Source: Aphrophora alni (Eukaryota > Arthropoda > Insecta > Hemiptera > Aphrophoridae). Taken from it: a DNA stretch of 64,000 nt. Shown here in pieces: positions 61,101 to 64,000 of the stretch. A program made the translations under genes and the position numbers. The notes under the pieces were generated by a model that worked only from the letters and a program-made list of their open reading frames with translations, did no database searches and had not been told where the DNA came from. Each line of letters begins with the position of its first letter. Position 1 is the first letter of the stretch. The stretch lies in assembly GCA_963513935.1 (NCBI GenBank), contig OY740774.1:84406890-84470889 (forward strand), given 5' to 3'.

Positions 61101-64000
61101 TATCCTTAATACTCACTTGATATCAATCGTTAACATGGATAGAAAACTACATCCTTTATCCTCACTTTATAGCAATCGTTAAATCTGGATTGAAAACTAC
61201 ATCCTTAATACTGACTTTATATCAATCGTTAACATGGATAGAAAACTATATCCTTTATCCTCACTTTATAGCAATCGTTAAATCTGGATTGAAAACTACA
61301 TCCTTAATACTCACTTGATATCAATCGTTAATATGGATAGAAAACTACATCCTTTATCCTCACTTTATAGCAATCGTTAAATCTGGATTGAAAACTACAT
61401 CCTTAATACTGACTTTATATCAATCGTTAACATGGATAGAAAACTACATCCTTTATCCTCACTTTATAGCAATCGTTAAATCTGGATTGAAAACTACATC
61501 CTTAATACTGACTTTATATCAATCGTTAACATGGATAGAAAACTATATCCTTAATACTAACTTTATATCAATCGTTAACATGGATAGAAAACTACATCCT
61601 TTATCCTCACTTTATAGCAATCGTTAAATCTGGATTGAAAACTACATCCTTAATACTGACTTTATATCAATCGTTAACATGGATAGAAAACTATATCCTT
61701 AATACTAACTTTATATCAATCGTTAACATGGATAGAAAACTACATCCTTTATACTCACTTTATAGCAATCGTTAAATCTGGATTGAAAACTACATCCTTA
61801 ATACTGACTTTATATCAATCGTTAACATGGATAGAAAACTATATCCTTAATACTGACTTTATATCAATCGTCAACATGGATAGAAAACTACATCCTTTAT
61901 CCTCACTTTATATCAATCGTCAACATGGATAGAAAACTATATCCTTAATACTGACTTTATATCAATCGTTAACATGGATAGAAAACTATATCCTTAATAC
62001 TCACTTTATATCAATCGTCAACATGGATAGAAAACTATATCCTTAATACTGACTTTATATCAATCGTTAACATGGATAGAAAACTACATCCTTTATACTC
62101 ACTTTATATCAATCGTTAACATGGATAGAAAACTATATCCTTAATACTGACTTTATATCAATCGTTAACATGGATAGAAAACTATATCCTTAATACTCAC
62201 TTTATATCAATCGTCAACATGGATAGAAAACTATATCCTTAATACTGACTTTATATCAATCGTTAACATGGATAGAAAACTACATCCTTTATACTCACTT
62301 TATAGCAATCGTTAAATCTGGATTGAAAACTACATCCTTAATACTGACTTTATATCAATCGTTAACATGGATAGAAAACTATATCCTTAATACTGACTTT
62401 ATATCAATCGTCAACATGGATAGAAAACTACATCCTTTATACTCACTTTATATCAATCGTTAAATCTGGATTGAAAACTACATCCTTAATACTGACTTTA
62501 TATCAATCGTTAACATGGATAGAAAACTACATCCTTTATACTCACTTTATATCAATCGTTAAATCTGGATTGAAAACTACATCCTTAATACTGACTTTAT
62601 ATCAATCGTTAACATGGATAGAAAACTATATCCTTAATACTAACTTTATATCAATCGTTAACATGGATAGAAAACTACATCCTTTATCCTCACTTTATAG
62701 CAATCGTTAAATCTGGATTGAAAACTACATCCTTAATACTGACTTTATATCAATCGTTAACATGGATAGAAAACTATATCCTTAATACTAACTTTATATC
62801 AATCGTTAACATGGATAGAAAACTACATCCTTTATACTCACTTTATAGCAATCGTTAAATCTGGATTGAAAACTACATCCTTAATACTGACTTTATATCA
62901 ATCGTTAACATGGATAGAAAACTATATCCTTAATACTGACTTTATATCAATCGTCAACATGGATAGAAAACTACATCCTTTATCCTCACTTTATATCAAT
63001 CGTCAACATGGATAGAAAACTATATCCTTAATACTGACTTTATATCAATCGTTAACATGGATAGAAAACTATATCCTTAATACTCACTTTATATCAATCG
63101 TCAACATGGATAGAAAACTATATCCTTAATACTGACTTTATATCAATCGTCAACATGGATAGAAAACTACATCCTTTATACTCACTTTATATCAATCGTT
63201 AAATCTGGATTGAAAACTACATCCTTAATACTGACTTTATATCAATCGTTAACATGGATAGAAAACTACATCCTTTATACTCACTTTATATCAATCGTTA
63301 AATCTGGATTGAAAACTACATCCTTAATACTGACTTTATATCAATCGTTAACATGGATAGAAAACTATATCCTTAATACTAACTTTATATCAATCGTTAA
63401 CATGGATAGAAAACTACATCCTTTATCCTCACTTTATAGCAATCGTTAAATCTGGATTGAAAACTACATCCTTAATACTGACTTTATATCAATCGTTAAC
63501 ATGGATAGAAAACTATATCCTTAATACTAACTTTATATCAATCGTTAACATGGATAGAAAACTACATCCTTTATACTCACTTTATAGCAATCGTTAAATC
63601 TGGATTGAAAACTACATCCTTAATACTGACTTTATATCAATCGTTAACATGGATAGAAAACTATATCCTTAATACTGACTTTATATCAATCGTCAACATG
63701 GATAGAAAACTACATCCTTTATCCTCACTTTATATCAATCGTCAACATGGATAGAAAACTATATCCTTAATACTGACTTTATATCAATCGTTAACATGGA
63801 TAGAAAACTATATCCTTAATACTCACTTTATATCAATCGTCAACATGGATAGAAAACTATATCCTTAATACTGACTTTATATCAATCGTTAACATGGATA
63901 GAAAACTACATCCTTTATACTCACTTTATATCAATCGTTAACATGGATAGAAAACTATATCCTTAATACTGACTTTATATCAATCGTTAACATGGATAGA
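52125..64000 (+). repeat. Satellite array of a 49/50-bp unit, about 240 copies, open at the window end
   Basis: The unit runs GAAAACTACATCCTTTATAC, TCACTTTATATCAATCGTTA, ACATGGATA. The 49-bp period was measured directly (52561 and 52610). A 50-bp variant has TTAAATCTGGATTGAAAACT in place of TTAACATGGATAGAAAACT. Up to about 53.2 kb variants are mixed. From 53.64 to 54.82 kb a 589-bp (12-unit) block is repeated twice. From about 55.8 to 61.8 kb a 148-bp trimer of one 50-bp and two 49-bp variants dominates (for example 56395 to 56543). Near the end a 739-bp (15-unit) block repeats. All copies share one orientation. ORFs of 60-80 codons are repeat shadows. Confidence 0.97.

Noticed and set aside
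52271..63449. Several 66-80 codon ORFs in the 49-bp array as a repeated-peptide gene
   Set aside because: The unit length (49/50 bp) is not a multiple of three, so the frame changes every unit and stops appear quickly. There is no start or splice context. These are repeat shadows.
52125..64000. Tandem repeats as a CRISPR array
   Set aside because: There are no unique spacers; the units are directly contiguous and the DNA is eukaryotic in character.

Overview
The window looks like AT-rich nuclear DNA from an arthropod, most likely an insect. It has no long open reading frames, operons or bacterial-style gene packing. It carries (GA)n and (TA)n microsatellites, a small block of TTAGG (the usual insect telomere motif), a broken Jockey-like LINE, a short inverted-repeat DNA transposon, many diverged interspersed repeats and two large satellite arrays. 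I cannot name the species.

Layout. From 1 to about 35 kb lies intergenic or intronic DNA packed with short dispersed repeats, here called families A to G. Scattered in it are a few candidate exons: minus-strand terminal exon 32645-32730, plus-strand terminal exon 20339-20487, and weaker ones at 1918, 11926 and 23835. There are also two broken coding regions: a serine/arginine-rich one at 21034-22130 (minus) and a small repeated basic-motif ORF at 13165-13735 (minus). A 348-bp MITE with 50-bp inverted repeats and an 8-bp target duplication (11993-12340) sits inside one candidate exon and carries the TTAGG block. A 467-bp LINE fragment (30333-30799) shows a 5' inversion between 12-bp target duplications. 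From about 35.03 to 42.85 kb there is a head-to-tail array of a 169-bp unit (about 46 copies). From 42.85 to 51.85 kb there is more repeat-rich DNA with one cysteine-rich candidate exon (48964-49050). From 52.12 kb to the end there is a 49/50-bp satellite of about 240 copies, which runs off the window. It has a 148-bp trimer higher-order unit and larger duplicated blocks (589, 739, 1081 bp).

How the parts relate. The 49-bp satellite seems to have grown from the core of dispersed family A: its left flank (51.85-52.12 kb) is the left arm of a family A element, and five other family A copies in the window hold a single copy of the same core. The 169-bp satellite repeats a near-consensus splice acceptor and donor pair around a 21-nt segment with stops in all frames, plus a YY1/Pho-like AAGATGGCG motif, in almost every unit. 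No complete gene, tRNA or rRNA could be supported. Most short ORFs are chance readings or satellite shadows. All repeat boundaries were judged by eye and are approximate unless a target duplication fixes them.
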